Shown here: positions 34,490 through 43,585 of the stretch, one piece after another
Layout: each line of letters begins with the position of its first letter
How positions within the stretch are numbered: the stretch's first letter is position 1
NCBI GenBank assembly: GCA_030812955.1
Contig: JAUSTR010000007.1
Span: 1-64,000 of the forward strand
DNA: 64,000 nt
Direction of reading: 5' to 3'
DNA from: Bacillus alveayuensis
GTDB lineage: Bacteria > Bacillota > Bacilli > Bacillales > Aeribacillaceae
Translations under genes and position numbers: made by a program
Notes under the pieces: model-generated
The model's input: only the letters and a program-made list of their open reading frames with translations
Database searches by the model: none
What the model was told of the DNA's origin: nothing

Positions 34490-36136
34490 ATGCTAGACTT
34501 TCATAAGGAACGATACCTTCAAAAAATAAATCATCGATTAGCAAAATTTCCAGTAGAAACGGAATTTTTCCCTTTAACAATAGAAGCTCGTTATTCGGAA
34601 TATTTTTTGTCTTTATTGGAAAAAGTGCATAAGACCGGTATGAATATTTATTGTGATTTAGGTTTGCTGATTCCTGCTAAAGTGAAGGCGGAGGTTTTTG
34701 GGGTATTTGTGATAAAGCCGAAAAAACATATGGAGAAATGGTTTGAAGAGAACATAGAGATGATAGAATGTATAGCGGAAGCTTTGGTTGAAATGATTTC
34801 CACCGAAATGGAGAAAGGGCTATTAGAGAAGGAAAATGATATGTTTCGGATGGAGATTCAGCATCTTTTTTTATCAACAAAGGATTTTGTTGCATTAGTG
34901 TCACCGGACGGAACCATTCAAGAAATGAGCGATTCCTTCGCTTCTTATTTAAAGAAAAGCCGTTCCTCTTTAATCGGTGAACCGATAACGGATTTGATTT
35001 CACAAGAATATTTTCAAAATATTAAAAAAACATATGAGAATAAAGATTGGAATGTAACGCTTCATCATATTGAAGAAGAACAAATCAATGTTTATGTGAA
35101 GCCGCTCTATTATCTTCATTCGATTACCTCTTATTTGTTATATTTCAAACCAATTCAGTCAAAGGCGAAAGTGAAGCAACATACCGTTTATCAATTTCAT
35201 GATATTAAAGGGGTCAGTCATTCGATTCAATCCGTGATCGAAATGGCAAAGCGTGTTGCCCCAAGCAGTACGACGATTATGCTGCGCGGCGAAAGTGGCA
35301 CAGGCAAGGAAGTATTTGCTCAATCTATTCATCAGTACAGCAATCGCGCTCATAAACCATTTATTGCAATTAACTGTGCTGCTATACCTGAAACATTATT
35401 GGAAAGCGAATTATTCGGTTATGCAAAAGGTGCCTTTACAGGAGCGAAAGAAAGGAAAAAGGGGCGCTTTGAATTAGCTAACGGAGGGACCATTTTTTTA
35501 GATGAAATTGGAGATATGTCGTTACATCTTCAAGCAAAATTGTTGCGGGTCATTCAAGAACGAAAAATCGAGCCGGTAGGAGACACGAAAAGTATCGATG
35601 TGGATGTCCGCATTATTGCTGCTACACATCAAAATTTAGAAAAACTCGTTAAGGAAGGGAAATTCAGGGAAGATTTATATTATCGGTTAAATGTCATTCC
35701 GATCACCATCCCACCATTAAGAGAAAGAAAAGAGGATATACCGATTTTAATTGAATATTTTATCAAATATTGGTCAAACCGATTAAATCGTCCTCCTAAG
35801 CGATTGTCGCAAAACGTATATCAATTACTGCTAGAATATGACTGGCCGGGAAATGTGCGAGAGCTGCAAAATGTTATTCAGCATTTAGTAGAACTTGAAA
35901 TTGGAGATATTGTCACCGTTAAAAGCTTGCCGGATTATTTAAAAAATCAACCCGCCATGAATGTGAAGAAAACAAACGAATATCGTGATCAACATTCAAG
36001 AGACGAAAAAGATGAAATTATTCAATTATTAGATCAATTTGGTCGAGATACCCCTGGTAAAAAGAAAGTGGCTGAAGCGTTAGGAATTAGCTTGTCAACG
36101 TTGTATAGGAGAATGAACAAATTGAAAATCAAATAG
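34490..36136 (+). CDS. Sigma-54-dependent transcriptional activator (PAS-AAA-Fis)
   Basis: 548 residues. An N-terminal sensory region of unclear family (about 1-115), a PAS domain (about 120-220, VALVSPDGTIQEMSDSF), a sigma-54 AAA+ domain (about 235-465) with Walker A GESGTGKE, GAFTGA in the loop that contacts sigma-54, and GGTIFLDEIGDM, and a Fis-type helix-turn-helix at the end (KVAEALGISLSTLYRRM). AGAAGGTGAG precedes ATG 34490. A near-consensus -24/-12 promoter lies just downstream, so it should switch on the DUF917/hydantoinase operon in response to a small molecule. Confidence 0.9.
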   Translation: MLDFHKERYLQKINHRLAKFPVETEFFPLTIEARYSEYFLSLLEKVHKTGMNIYCDLGLLIPAKVKAEVFGVFVIKPKKHMEKWFEENIEMIECIAEALVEMISTEMEKGLLEKENDMFRMEIQHLFLSTKDFVALVSPDGTIQEMSDSFASYLKKSRSSLIGEPITDLISQEYFQNIKKTYENKDWNVTLHHIEEEQINVYVKPLYYLHSITSYLLYFKPIQSKAKVKQHTVYQFHDIKGVSHSIQSVIEMAKRVAPSSTTIMLRGESGTGKEVFAQSIHQYSNRAHKPFIAINCAAIPETLLESELFGYAKGAFTGAKERKKGRFELANGGTIFLDEIGDMSLHLQAKLLRVIQERKIEPVGDTKSIDVDVRIIAATHQNLEKLVKEGKFREDLYYRLNVIPITIPPLRERKEDIPILIEYFIKYWSNRLNRPPKRLSQNVYQLLLEYDWPGNVRELQNVIQHLVELEIGDIVTVKSLPDYLKNQPAMNVKKTNEYRDQHSRDEKDEIIQLLDQFGRDTPGKKKVAEALGISLSTLYRRMNKLKIK

Positions 36137-36182
36137 TGAGAAAACATAAGAAAAAATGAGAAAAATTGAGAAAAATTGAGAA

Positions 36183-36224
36183 AAAATCAGAAAATAATGG
36201 GGAAACCACTATTTTCTGATTTTT
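36183..36224 (+). terminator. Terminator of the activator gene
   Basis: AAATCAGAAAATA (36184-36196) pairs with TATTTTCTGATTT (36210-36222), with TGG/CCA at the loop base, and the run of T continues to 36224. Just before it, GAGAAAAATT repeats in tandem (about 36150-36185). Confidence 0.85.
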
Positions 36225-36296
36225 CATTATCATCAGTAAAATAAATGCCAAATAAAAAAATCATTGATTTAAAAGGAATTGAGAAAAATTAAAAAT

Positions 36297-36312
36297 TGGC
36301 ATAAAACTTGCT
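36297..36312 (+). promoter_or_regulatory. Sigma-54 (-24/-12) promoter
   Basis: TGGCAT-AAAAC-TTGCT, with GG at 36298-36299 and GC at 36310-36311, ten bases apart. This is one mismatch from TGGCAC-N5-TTGCW. It lies 32 bases before the DUF917 gene and downstream of the activator gene and its terminator. Confidence 0.88.
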
Positions 36313-36343
36313 ATTAATATTAACAAACCGGGAGGAAAAGGAA

Positions 36344-37444
36344 ATGGCTTGGACAATCACAAAAAAAGATATTCCAGACATCGCATTAGGTGCAAAACTA
36401 TTATCTTGTGGAGGTGGTGGAGACACAAAAACAATTGAACATTTGCTTCTATCCGTAATGGATGATCAGGACCTTATAGTCGTTAAAACAGTTGAAGAAA
36501 TAATGGATGAATGGATTGTACCGATAGGAATGATCGGGTCACCTGTATTATATATGGAAGATATACCTGTTGGAGATGAAGGGAAACAAATATTGGAATA
36601 TTATGAACACCATACAAGAAAACAGGCAAATGCCCTTATATCCATAGAAATTGGTGGCATGAACGCCTTAGTGCCGCTATTAGTTGCCTTACAAAAGCAT
36701 CTCCCGGTGATTGACGGCGACGGAATGGGAAGATCCTTTCCTGAGCTAGATATGACAACATTTTATGGGTCAAACATACCGATCCCGCCGCTAGCCTTAA
36801 AAACGCTTCATCATGAAGTCATGTTAACAAAGGGAGATATCATACAACAAACAAAAGAAATCATAATGAACGACAGTGGATATGGTCATTTTATCTCCTA
36901 TGGCATGAGCGGTAGAGAAGCAAAAACATCGATGATCCCTGGAACATTAAAGCTTGTTCTATATCTAGGAAAAGCGTTGAAGTCTGGAAGTCGAACGGAA
37001 AAGCTTGAAAAATTACAAGCAGCATTCGAAAACTCAGTATATGGGAAGCCGATATTTCAATTTAAAGGAACGATTATTTCCTTGCAAAAATGGTTTGAAA
37101 AAGAAGGACTAGTAGGAAGATTTTTTGTCATAGGGAGGTCTCCATTTTCGAATCGGACGATTCAAATTCAATTTCAAAATGAATTTTTATGTATTGAAGA
37201 GCAAAATGGCATGATGTTTACAACACCGGAATTAATTTTACTTCTCGATGAGCGAACACTCCTGCCTTGTAGTGTTTCCGAAATTGAAGAAGGACAGCAT
37301 GTTCTCGTGTTTGTCATTCCTGCTCCGAATATGCTCAGAACTAGTGGCATGATTCAGCTAGTCGGCCCACAGAGATTTGGTTTACCAGGGTCATACAAAC
37401 CTTTTGAACTAGAAGGAGGTAAACTAGATGAGGCTCGGAATTGA
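36344..37444 (+). CDS. DUF917 (S-methyl-thiohydantoin desulfurase-like) protein, first
   Basis: 366 residues of the DUF917 family. DIALGAKLLSCGGGGDTKT, VPIGMIGSPVLYMEDIP, SIEIGGMNALVPLLVALQ and PVIDGDGMGRSFPELDMTTF are typical. The family is linked with hydantoinase/oxoprolinase partners and ring-opening or desulfurising reactions on hydantoin-like compounds. Compared with the paralogue at 40337 the later region differs strongly. GGGAGGAAAAGG precedes ATG 36344. First gene after the sigma-54 promoter, and it overlaps the next by 17 bases. Confidence 0.8.
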   Translation: MAWTITKKDIPDIALGAKLLSCGGGGDTKTIEHLLLSVMDDQDLIVVKTVEEIMDEWIVPIGMIGSPVLYMEDIPVGDEGKQILEYYEHHTRKQANALISIEIGGMNALVPLLVALQKHLPVIDGDGMGRSFPELDMTTFYGSNIPIPPLALKTLHHEVMLTKGDIIQQTKEIIMNDSGYGHFISYGMSGREAKTSMIPGTLKLVLYLGKALKSGSRTEKLEKLQAAFENSVYGKPIFQFKGTIISLQKWFEKEGLVGRFFVIGRSPFSNRTIQIQFQNEFLCIEEQNGMMFTTPELILLLDERTLLPCSVSEIEEGQHVLVFVIPAPNMLRTSGMIQLVGPQRFGLPGSYKPFELEGGKLDEARN

Positions 37445-38978
37445 TGTCGGAGGGACAAACACGAATGCAGTATTAGTTGCTGATGATGGGAAAATCGTAG
37501 CGGTTTCCCAACAACTCACAACAGACGATATTTTGACTGGAATTTTTGAGGCACTGAAACAAATGTTTTCAGATACGAAGCTCAATCCGAAAAAGATAAA
37601 AGGTGTGTTTATTGGGACAACCCATGTATCAAATGCTCTTTATTTTGAAACAGGATTAGTCAATGTTGCATTAATTCGACTTTCAAAACAAAAAAGCTTC
37701 ATCAAGCCTGCTTTAAAATGGCCTAAATCTTTAAAGTCATATATACGACACGAATTTCATGTTCCAAGTACGCTCAGTTTTACAAAAAAGGATCCAACAT
37801 GTGTGATTGAAAATGAGGTATTATCTGATATTTTTTCAGAAATTGAAAAATCAGGTGTAGAAGCAGTTTGTATTGTCGGAGCCAATTCTCCCTTTCATGA
37901 AATCGAGGAAAAATGCGTTCAAAAACAGCTGTTAGAAAGATTTCCCGACATGCATGTCACGATGTCCCATACGATTGGAAGCTTAGGATTTATTGAAAGA
38001 GAGAATGCCGCTTTATTAAATGCGATGCTGTCAAAGGTGCTAAAAAACGCTCTTAAAGGGATATCAACGATATTTGAAAAGCTGAATGTACATTGTCCTT
38101 ATTGGTTAATTCAAAATAATGGATCCATTATGAGCATCGAAGAAGCGATGCATTTTCCAATATTAACGATTAGTTCGGGAGTGTTGAACAGCTTAAGAGG
38201 TGCTTCTATCTTAACAGAGCTTCGTGATTTTATTTTAGTGGATGTCGGCGGGAGTACAATCAACATTGGCAAAATGGTCAATGGGAGGATGGAAGAAAAT
38301 GTTGGATCTTCAACGTTATTAGGAATTGAAATCAATATGCCGATACCAGCCATTACCTCATTGCCATTTGGATTTGAAAGTGTTGTAAAAGGCGAAAAAG
38401 GATTTCTCTCTCTTGAAAAAAAGAAGGAAAAACTGATCGGAAATGCTCAAATCACATTGGACGGAAACAAATGGACGATTACCGACTGTTTTTTAAAAAA
38501 ATCTCCCATTTTCCCTTTTTATCCGAACAACCATAAGAGGAACTTGGAAAAATTATCAGAAGAGGAATGTCAAAAAATTGTGAAGTTTGTAATCAAGGAA
38601 ACGAAGCAAGCGATTGACAAATACGAGGAATTAAATAGAGATATCCCGATTGTATTAGTCGGAGGGGCAAGTCCATTTTTAAAAGACAGACTATTTGGTA
38701 AATATCGAAAAGTTTATCATCCAGCTGGCTACGCTTATTGCAATGCCATCGGAGCTTGTTATGCACCTGTTAGCGCCCAGCTAGATAAGGTGCTATGGCT
38801 CCATGATGAAAAAAAAGAACACGTCATTGAAAAAAGAAAGCAAGAAGTCATTGATACCGTTATTCGTAAAGGGGCAAAACGAGATACTGTACAAGTAGTT
38901 TCAATCAAGGAATATCCGTTCGCTTATTTAAAAGGTCAAGTTTTGCGAGTGCGGATTAAAGCAGAGGGAGAATTATGA
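37428..38978 (+). CDS. Hydantoinase/oxoprolinase family protein, first
   Basis: 516 residues, HyuA-like with an actin/ASKHA-type ATP-binding N-terminus (RLGIDVGGTNTNAVLVADDG) and VFIGTTHVSNALYFETGLV, ERENAALLNAML, DVGGSTINIGKM further on. Such enzymes hydrolyse cyclic amides, often using ATP. It is shorter than classical HyuA (about 700 residues), as in the DUF917-associated group. It forms a pair with the preceding gene. Relative to the second copy at 41431 it is more divergent (FILVDVGGSTINI against ALVVDVGGTTTDI). Confidence 0.78.
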   Translation: MRLGIDVGGTNTNAVLVADDGKIVAVSQQLTTDDILTGIFEALKQMFSDTKLNPKKIKGVFIGTTHVSNALYFETGLVNVALIRLSKQKSFIKPALKWPKSLKSYIRHEFHVPSTLSFTKKDPTCVIENEVLSDIFSEIEKSGVEAVCIVGANSPFHEIEEKCVQKQLLERFPDMHVTMSHTIGSLGFIERENAALLNAMLSKVLKNALKGISTIFEKLNVHCPYWLIQNNGSIMSIEEAMHFPILTISSGVLNSLRGASILTELRDFILVDVGGSTINIGKMVNGRMEENVGSSTLLGIEINMPIPAITSLPFGFESVVKGEKGFLSLEKKKEKLIGNAQITLDGNKWTITDCFLKKSPIFPFYPNNHKRNLEKLSEEECQKIVKFVIKETKQAIDKYEELNRDIPIVLVGGASPFLKDRLFGKYRKVYHPAGYAYCNAIGACYAPVSAQLDKVLWLHDEKKEHVIEKRKQEVIDTVIRKGAKRDTVQVVSIKEYPFAYLKGQVLRVRIKAEGEL

Positions 38979-39000
38979 AATGAAAGGGTGATGAAGATTC

Positions 39001-40320
39001 ATGCAAGATGACAAAAAAATAAAAGATTTTGAACGTGAACCAGTACCTCAGGAGCTTCGGAAAGGTTGGTTGAATTTAGGAGCCGTTTGGCTCGGAATTG
39101 GAATCTGTTTAGCCTCTGTTATTACAGGGGGAACGCTTGGAGCGGGTTTAACGATTTCTCAAGCTATTTTTGCGGCCATTATTGGTTCTCTGTTATTGTC
39201 TATCATCAGTGCGTTATGTTCAGTCGTTGGCGCCAAAACAGGACTATCAACAGGATTAGTTTCCAAGTTTGCTTTAGGTGAATATGGATCCTATGCTGTC
39301 TCTATCGTTATTTCGATTTCGTTATTTGGTTGGTTTGGCGTGCAAACACAGCTATTTGGGGCAAGCGCTCAACAGATTTTACATGAGTTATTTGGCGTTA
39401 ACATAAGTGTTGATTTGTTATCCATCATCGGTGGTTTATTAATGACAACGAGTGCCGTGATTGGCTATAAGGCGATTGAAAAATTAAGTATTTTAGCGGC
39501 ACCCCTTATGAGCTTTTTATTAATTGCCTCTTTATGGAAGGTTGTTCATTCACATACGTGGAGTGAAATATCCATCCCGCCATTAGCAGAAAATGCGATG
39601 CCGTTTACGATTGCTGTATCGATTGTTGCCGGCTCCTTTATTGTCGGCTCAGTTATTGGTCCGGACATTGCCCGTTATGCGAAAACACCAAAAGATGCTG
39701 TTTTGGCATCATTTTTTGGATTTTTAATTGGATATAGCTTTGTCCTCATTATTGCAGCGATATTGGCAAAAGCAACAAGTCAATCCGATATTGTGCAAAT
39801 TATGCTTGGGTTAGGTTGGGGAAGCTTTGCGATGTTGATTTTAATCCTAGGACAATGGACAACAAATGACAACAATCTTTATTCATCGGCATTAGGCTTT
39901 TCCGTTATTTTTAAGAAAGTGCCTAAATTTATCCTTACGATCATTGCTGGTGTTATTGGAACCTTATTAGCGGCATTAAATATTTATGACAGTTTCGTTC
40001 CATTTTTAATCTTTTTAAGTGTTCTAATCCCTCCAATTGGAGGTATCTATACAGCGGATTATTTTGCAAATCAATCAAAATATTCGTTTGAGCATCTTAA
40101 CACGGTTGGAAAAGTCAATGTCATTGGTGCTGCAACATGGATTGTTTCAGCATTCATTGCCTTCTGTACAACGCCAAGTCCAAATGGGTTCGGTCTGTTC
40201 ACGCTGACTAATGCTCCTGCATTAGACGCCTTTTTAATTGCCTTTGTTATGCAGTTTGCATTAGTGAAAGCGGCTGAGACGAGAAAGAAGAAACTAAAAA
40301 TAAATCAACAAGCCATGTAA
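39001..40320 (+). CDS. NCS1-family (CodB-like) permease
   Basis: 439-residue membrane protein with about 12 spans, similar to cytosine/purine/hydantoin permeases: WLGIGICLASVITGGTLGAG, GLSTGLVSKFALGEYGSY, GWFGVQTQLFG, GSVIGPDIARYAKTPKDAV, GQWTTNDNNLYSSALGFS. It imports the substrate of the surrounding enzymes, probably a cyclic nitrogen compound. It lies between the two DUF917/hydantoinase pairs, 22 bases after the first and 16 before the second. Confidence 0.88.
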   Translation: MQDDKKIKDFEREPVPQELRKGWLNLGAVWLGIGICLASVITGGTLGAGLTISQAIFAAIIGSLLLSIISALCSVVGAKTGLSTGLVSKFALGEYGSYAVSIVISISLFGWFGVQTQLFGASAQQILHELFGVNISVDLLSIIGGLLMTTSAVIGYKAIEKLSILAAPLMSFLLIASLWKVVHSHTWSEISIPPLAENAMPFTIAVSIVAGSFIVGSVIGPDIARYAKTPKDAVLASFFGFLIGYSFVLIIAAILAKATSQSDIVQIMLGLGWGSFAMLILILGQWTTNDNNLYSSALGFSVIFKKVPKFILTIIAGVIGTLLAALNIYDSFVPFLIFLSVLIPPIGGIYTADYFANQSKYSFEHLNTVGKVNVIGAATWIVSAFIAFCTTPSPNGFGLFTLTNAPALDAFLIAFVMQFALVKAAETRKKKLKINQQAM

Positions 40321-40336
40321 AAGGAGAGATGGATGT

Positions 40337-41434
40337 ATGCGGTTCATTGGCAAACAAGAAATTGAAGATATTGCAATTGGTGCAGCACTTTTAGGAACAG
40401 GGGGCGGTGGAGACCCTTATATTGGGAAACTGATGGCGCTTCAAGCCATTGAAGAGTTTGGACCAATCAAGCTGCTTTCGGTAGATGAGGTTCCAGATGA
40501 TGCCTTGATCGTTCCTTCTGGCATGATGGGGGCGCCAACCGTTTTAGTTGAAAAAGTACCGAGTGGAGACGAAGCACTTCAAGCATTCAAAAGCTTAGAA
40601 TCTTATCTAGGGAAAAAGATTTTTGCTACGATGCCAATCGAAGCTGGTGGTATTAACTCCTTATTACCGCTTGCCCTTGCAGCGCGATTAGGCCTCCCGG
40701 TCGTTGATGTCGATGGAATGGGGCGAGCTTTCCCAGAATTGCAAATGGTTACTTTCTACTTGGATGGGATTTCGGCAACGCCAATGGTTCTTGCAGATGA
40801 AAAAGGAAACTCCACACTTTTAAATACGATCGATAATGTTTGGGCCGAACGAATTGCAAGAAGTGCAACCATCCAAAAAGGCGGATCTGTGATGTTGGCG
40901 ATTTACCCAATGTCAGGTAAGAATATTAAAGAAAGTGGAATCCATAACATTTTAAAATTAGAAGAAGACATCGGCAAAACGATTCGCTTAGCAAAAGCAA
41001 ACAATGTAGATCCAATTAAAGAAGTATTAGCGTTGACAGGCGGATTTGAGCTGTTCCGTGGAAAAGTTTCAGATGTTAATCGCAAGACTGAAACAGGCTT
41101 TGCAAGAGGAACAGCGAAAATGGATGGTTTGGCAAATTATAAAGGGGAAACGTTACAACTTCGCTTTCAAAACGAACATTTAATTGCACAAACGGAAGAT
41201 CGCCTTTTATGTGTCACACCAGACTTAATCGCAGTACTGGATGAAGAAACAGGTCTTCCAATTACAACAGAAGGGCTAAAATATGGAGCGCGTTGTGTAG
41301 TGATTGGTATTCCTTGTGATCCAAAGTGGAGAACCGAAAAAGGGATTGAAACGTGTGGTCCAAAATATTTTGGCTATGCGGTTGATTATGTACCTGTTGA
41401 AGAATTAGTGAAGAAAGGAACGAGAGCAAAATGA
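40337..41434 (+). CDS. DUF917 family protein, second
   Basis: 365 residues: IAIGAALLGTGGGGDPYIGK, VPSGMMGAPTVLVEKVPSGD, MPIEAGGINSLLPLALAARL, VVDVDGMGRAFPELQMVTFY. It keeps the same core motifs as the first DUF917 protein but also TGGFELFRGKVSDVNRKTE in place of the first protein's shorter loop. This looks like the canonical family member. The stop overlaps the next start (ATGA). Confidence 0.85.
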   Translation: MRFIGKQEIEDIAIGAALLGTGGGGDPYIGKLMALQAIEEFGPIKLLSVDEVPDDALIVPSGMMGAPTVLVEKVPSGDEALQAFKSLESYLGKKIFATMPIEAGGINSLLPLALAARLGLPVVDVDGMGRAFPELQMVTFYLDGISATPMVLADEKGNSTLLNTIDNVWAERIARSATIQKGGSVMLAIYPMSGKNIKESGIHNILKLEEDIGKTIRLAKANNVDPIKEVLALTGGFELFRGKVSDVNRKTETGFARGTAKMDGLANYKGETLQLRFQNEHLIAQTEDRLLCVTPDLIAVLDEETGLPITTEGLKYGARCVVIGIPCDPKWRTEKGIETCGPKYFGYAVDYVPVEELVKKGTRAK

Positions 41435-43011
41435 GTATTTATCGAATCGGAATCGACGTCGGTGGTACACATACAGATGCGGTTATATTAGATGAGACCA
41501 ATCAAGTTATTTCGGAAACAAAGTCAAAAACAACAGTGGATGTGAGCACCGGAATTTATAAAGCGATGAAGAAAATCATTGAGGAGGCAAACGTTCCGAG
41601 AGAGCAAATTAAATATGCAATGCTTGGCACAACACATTGTACAAATGCGATAGTGGAACGGAAACGATTAAATAACATTGCGGTCATTCGCATCGGAGCT
41701 CCTGCTACATTAGCGGTTAAACCATTAATTGGTGTACCTGATGACCTTCGTGACGAACTCGGACGCTACGTTTATATCGTAAGAGGGGGTCATGAGTTTG
41801 ATGGTCGGGAAATCGCCAAACTAGATGAAGAAGAGCTATATCGAATTGCCAATGAAATCAAAGGGAAGGTCGATTCGGTTGCGATCACGTCCGTTTTTTC
41901 TCCTGTTTCAGACAGTCATGAAAAACGTGCAGCAGAAATTATTCATGAAGTGCTGGGAGAAGAAATACCTGTTTCATTATCATCTGAAATTGGCAGCGTC
42001 GGCCTTTTAGAACGTGAAAACGCAACAATTTTAAATGCAGCGGTTGTCAATGTGGCCAAAACAACGGCAACGGGATTTATCAATGCTTTAAAAGAAGAAG
42101 GCATTGACGCAAAAGTTTTCTTTGGACAAAATGACGGAACGTTAATGTCTGTTGATTATGCTGTTAAGTATCCGATTTATACGATTGCATGCGGACCGAC
42201 AAACTCATTACGGGGCGCATCTTATTTAACAGGTCAATCTGATGCACTTGTAGTTGATGTAGGGGGGACGACAACAGATATCGGAGTGCTTATTGAATCG
42301 TTCCCGCGTGAATCATCTTTAGCCGTTGAAATTGGAGGGGCGAGAACGAACTTCCGTATGCCTGATTTAGTGTCCATTGGGTTAGGAGGCGGAACGATTA
42401 TTCGTATCAAGGATGACGGAAGCTTTACGATTGGACCAGATAGTGTCGGCTATCGCCTTCCTGAAAAAGGACTTGTTTTTGGCGGGGACACTTTAACAAC
42501 AACTGACGTCGTCGTGGCGTTAGGGAAAGTAAACTTAGGGGACCCTTCTAAAGTTGCCCATTTAGATAAACGTTTACTAGAAGCAATCTATCAAAAAATG
42601 ATCGAAATGGTGGAAGAAGCAATTGATAAAATGAAAACTAGTTCAGCACCTGTCCCTGTTATTCTTGTAGGGGGAGGAAGTATTTTACTTCCTGAATCGT
42701 TGAAAGGCGCTTCAAAGGTCATTCTCCCTGATCATTTTGGGGTGGCAAATGCCATTGGTGCAGCCATTGCCCAAGTAAGTGGACAAGTTGAAAAAGTATA
42801 TAGTTTGGATGAATTAGGAAGAGAACAAGCGATGAATCTCGCTAAAAACGAAGCGGTTCAAGAAGCAATCAAAGCTGGAGCTGACCCAGATCATGTTGTC
42901 ATTGTTGATATCGAAGACGTACCACTTGCTTATCTGCCAGGTAATGCTACACGCATTCGTGTAAAAGCAGCTGGACCATTAGCTAAAGTGGAGGAGGAAC
43001 AAAAAGTTTAA
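41431..43011 (+). CDS. Hydantoinase/oxoprolinase family protein, second
   Basis: 526 residues. YRIGIDVGGTHTDAVILDE, MLGTTHCTNAIVERKRL, VGLLERENATILNAAVV, YTIACGPTNSLRGASYL, ALVVDVGGTTTDIGVL and SIGLGGGTIIRI are the nucleotide- and substrate-binding landmarks. Coupled to the second DUF917 gene. Last gene of the operon; a terminator follows at 43062. Confidence 0.85.
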   Translation: MSIYRIGIDVGGTHTDAVILDETNQVISETKSKTTVDVSTGIYKAMKKIIEEANVPREQIKYAMLGTTHCTNAIVERKRLNNIAVIRIGAPATLAVKPLIGVPDDLRDELGRYVYIVRGGHEFDGREIAKLDEEELYRIANEIKGKVDSVAITSVFSPVSDSHEKRAAEIIHEVLGEEIPVSLSSEIGSVGLLERENATILNAAVVNVAKTTATGFINALKEEGIDAKVFFGQNDGTLMSVDYAVKYPIYTIACGPTNSLRGASYLTGQSDALVVDVGGTTTDIGVLIESFPRESSLAVEIGGARTNFRMPDLVSIGLGGGTIIRIKDDGSFTIGPDSVGYRLPEKGLVFGGDTLTTTDVVVALGKVNLGDPSKVAHLDKRLLEAIYQKMIEMVEEAIDKMKTSSAPVPVILVGGGSILLPESLKGASKVILPDHFGVANAIGAAIAQVSGQVEKVYSLDELGREQAMNLAKNEAVQEAIKAGADPDHVVIVDIEDVPLAYLPGNATRIRVKAAGPLAKVEEEQKV

Positions 43012-43061
43012 TATTCGTTCCCGTTTTTATTAAAGCTTTGTAGAAAGAAAAAGAGAGCTTG

Positions 43062-43108
43062 CCCTCCCAGGTAGCCGAAAGATAGTCTACCTGAGAGGGG
43101 ATTTTGTT
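43062..43108 (+). terminator. Terminator of the DUF917/hydantoinase operon
   Basis: CCCTC-C-CAGGTAG (43062-43074) pairs with CTACCTG-A-GAGGG (43087-43099), then GATTTTGTTT. Confidence 0.85.
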
Positions 43109-43119
43109 TGGCAATACGC

Positions 43120-43330
43120 TAAATTTAACCAATAGTGGCCAGTTGGTCCGATGCATCGATCACTTCTATTTTCCCAAATTCCTTCATCGCCGCCAAAATT
43201 CGTTGATAAAAGGTTTCAAACCCATTTCGTGAGGAAATAGCGGCACGCTTTTAACGAACCTCTCCCACCTACTCGTTGTTTAGAGGTGAGAAACTATTAG
43301 GTGAACATGTTAAAATGGAAAGAAGAGAAG
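43120..43330. other. Intergenic remnants
   Basis: On the minus strand about 43130-43240 is open and reads RNGFETFYQRILAAMKEFGK then IEVIDASDQLATIG before a stop; it looks like the tail of a lost gene, which I cannot name with confidence. CTCCCACCTACTCG at 43262-43275 resembles the hairpin sequence next to the TnpB scrap at 32900 and may be another IS200/IS605 relic. Confidence 0.35.
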
Positions 43331-43371
43331 AAATCAAAAAATTGAAACGGAATTTTCTGATAAAAACAAAA

Positions 43372-43409
43372 AGAGAGCCTAGCTGTATTGAAAGATGGAA
43401 TGGCTCTCT
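43372..43409 (-). terminator. Terminator of the acetoin dehydrogenase operon
   Basis: AGAGAGCC (43372-43379) and GGCTCTCT (43402-43409) pair. On the minus strand a TTTTGTTTTTA tract follows. It is about 175 bases past the E2 gene stop. Confidence 0.7.
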
Positions 43410-43585
43410 CTTGCTTTGAAACGAGACAGGGATCACGCCGGTTTGCTCTTAAAATCAGCAAGACGCTTATACTCAATACTCAGGCATTTACAAATCAGCA
43501 AACTGCAAATTCTTTTTGTCTATCTTTCTGACAATCTTCGATAACTTCGAGGTGTGACAGTAAAGTGAGCCTGACGCAGAAATTT

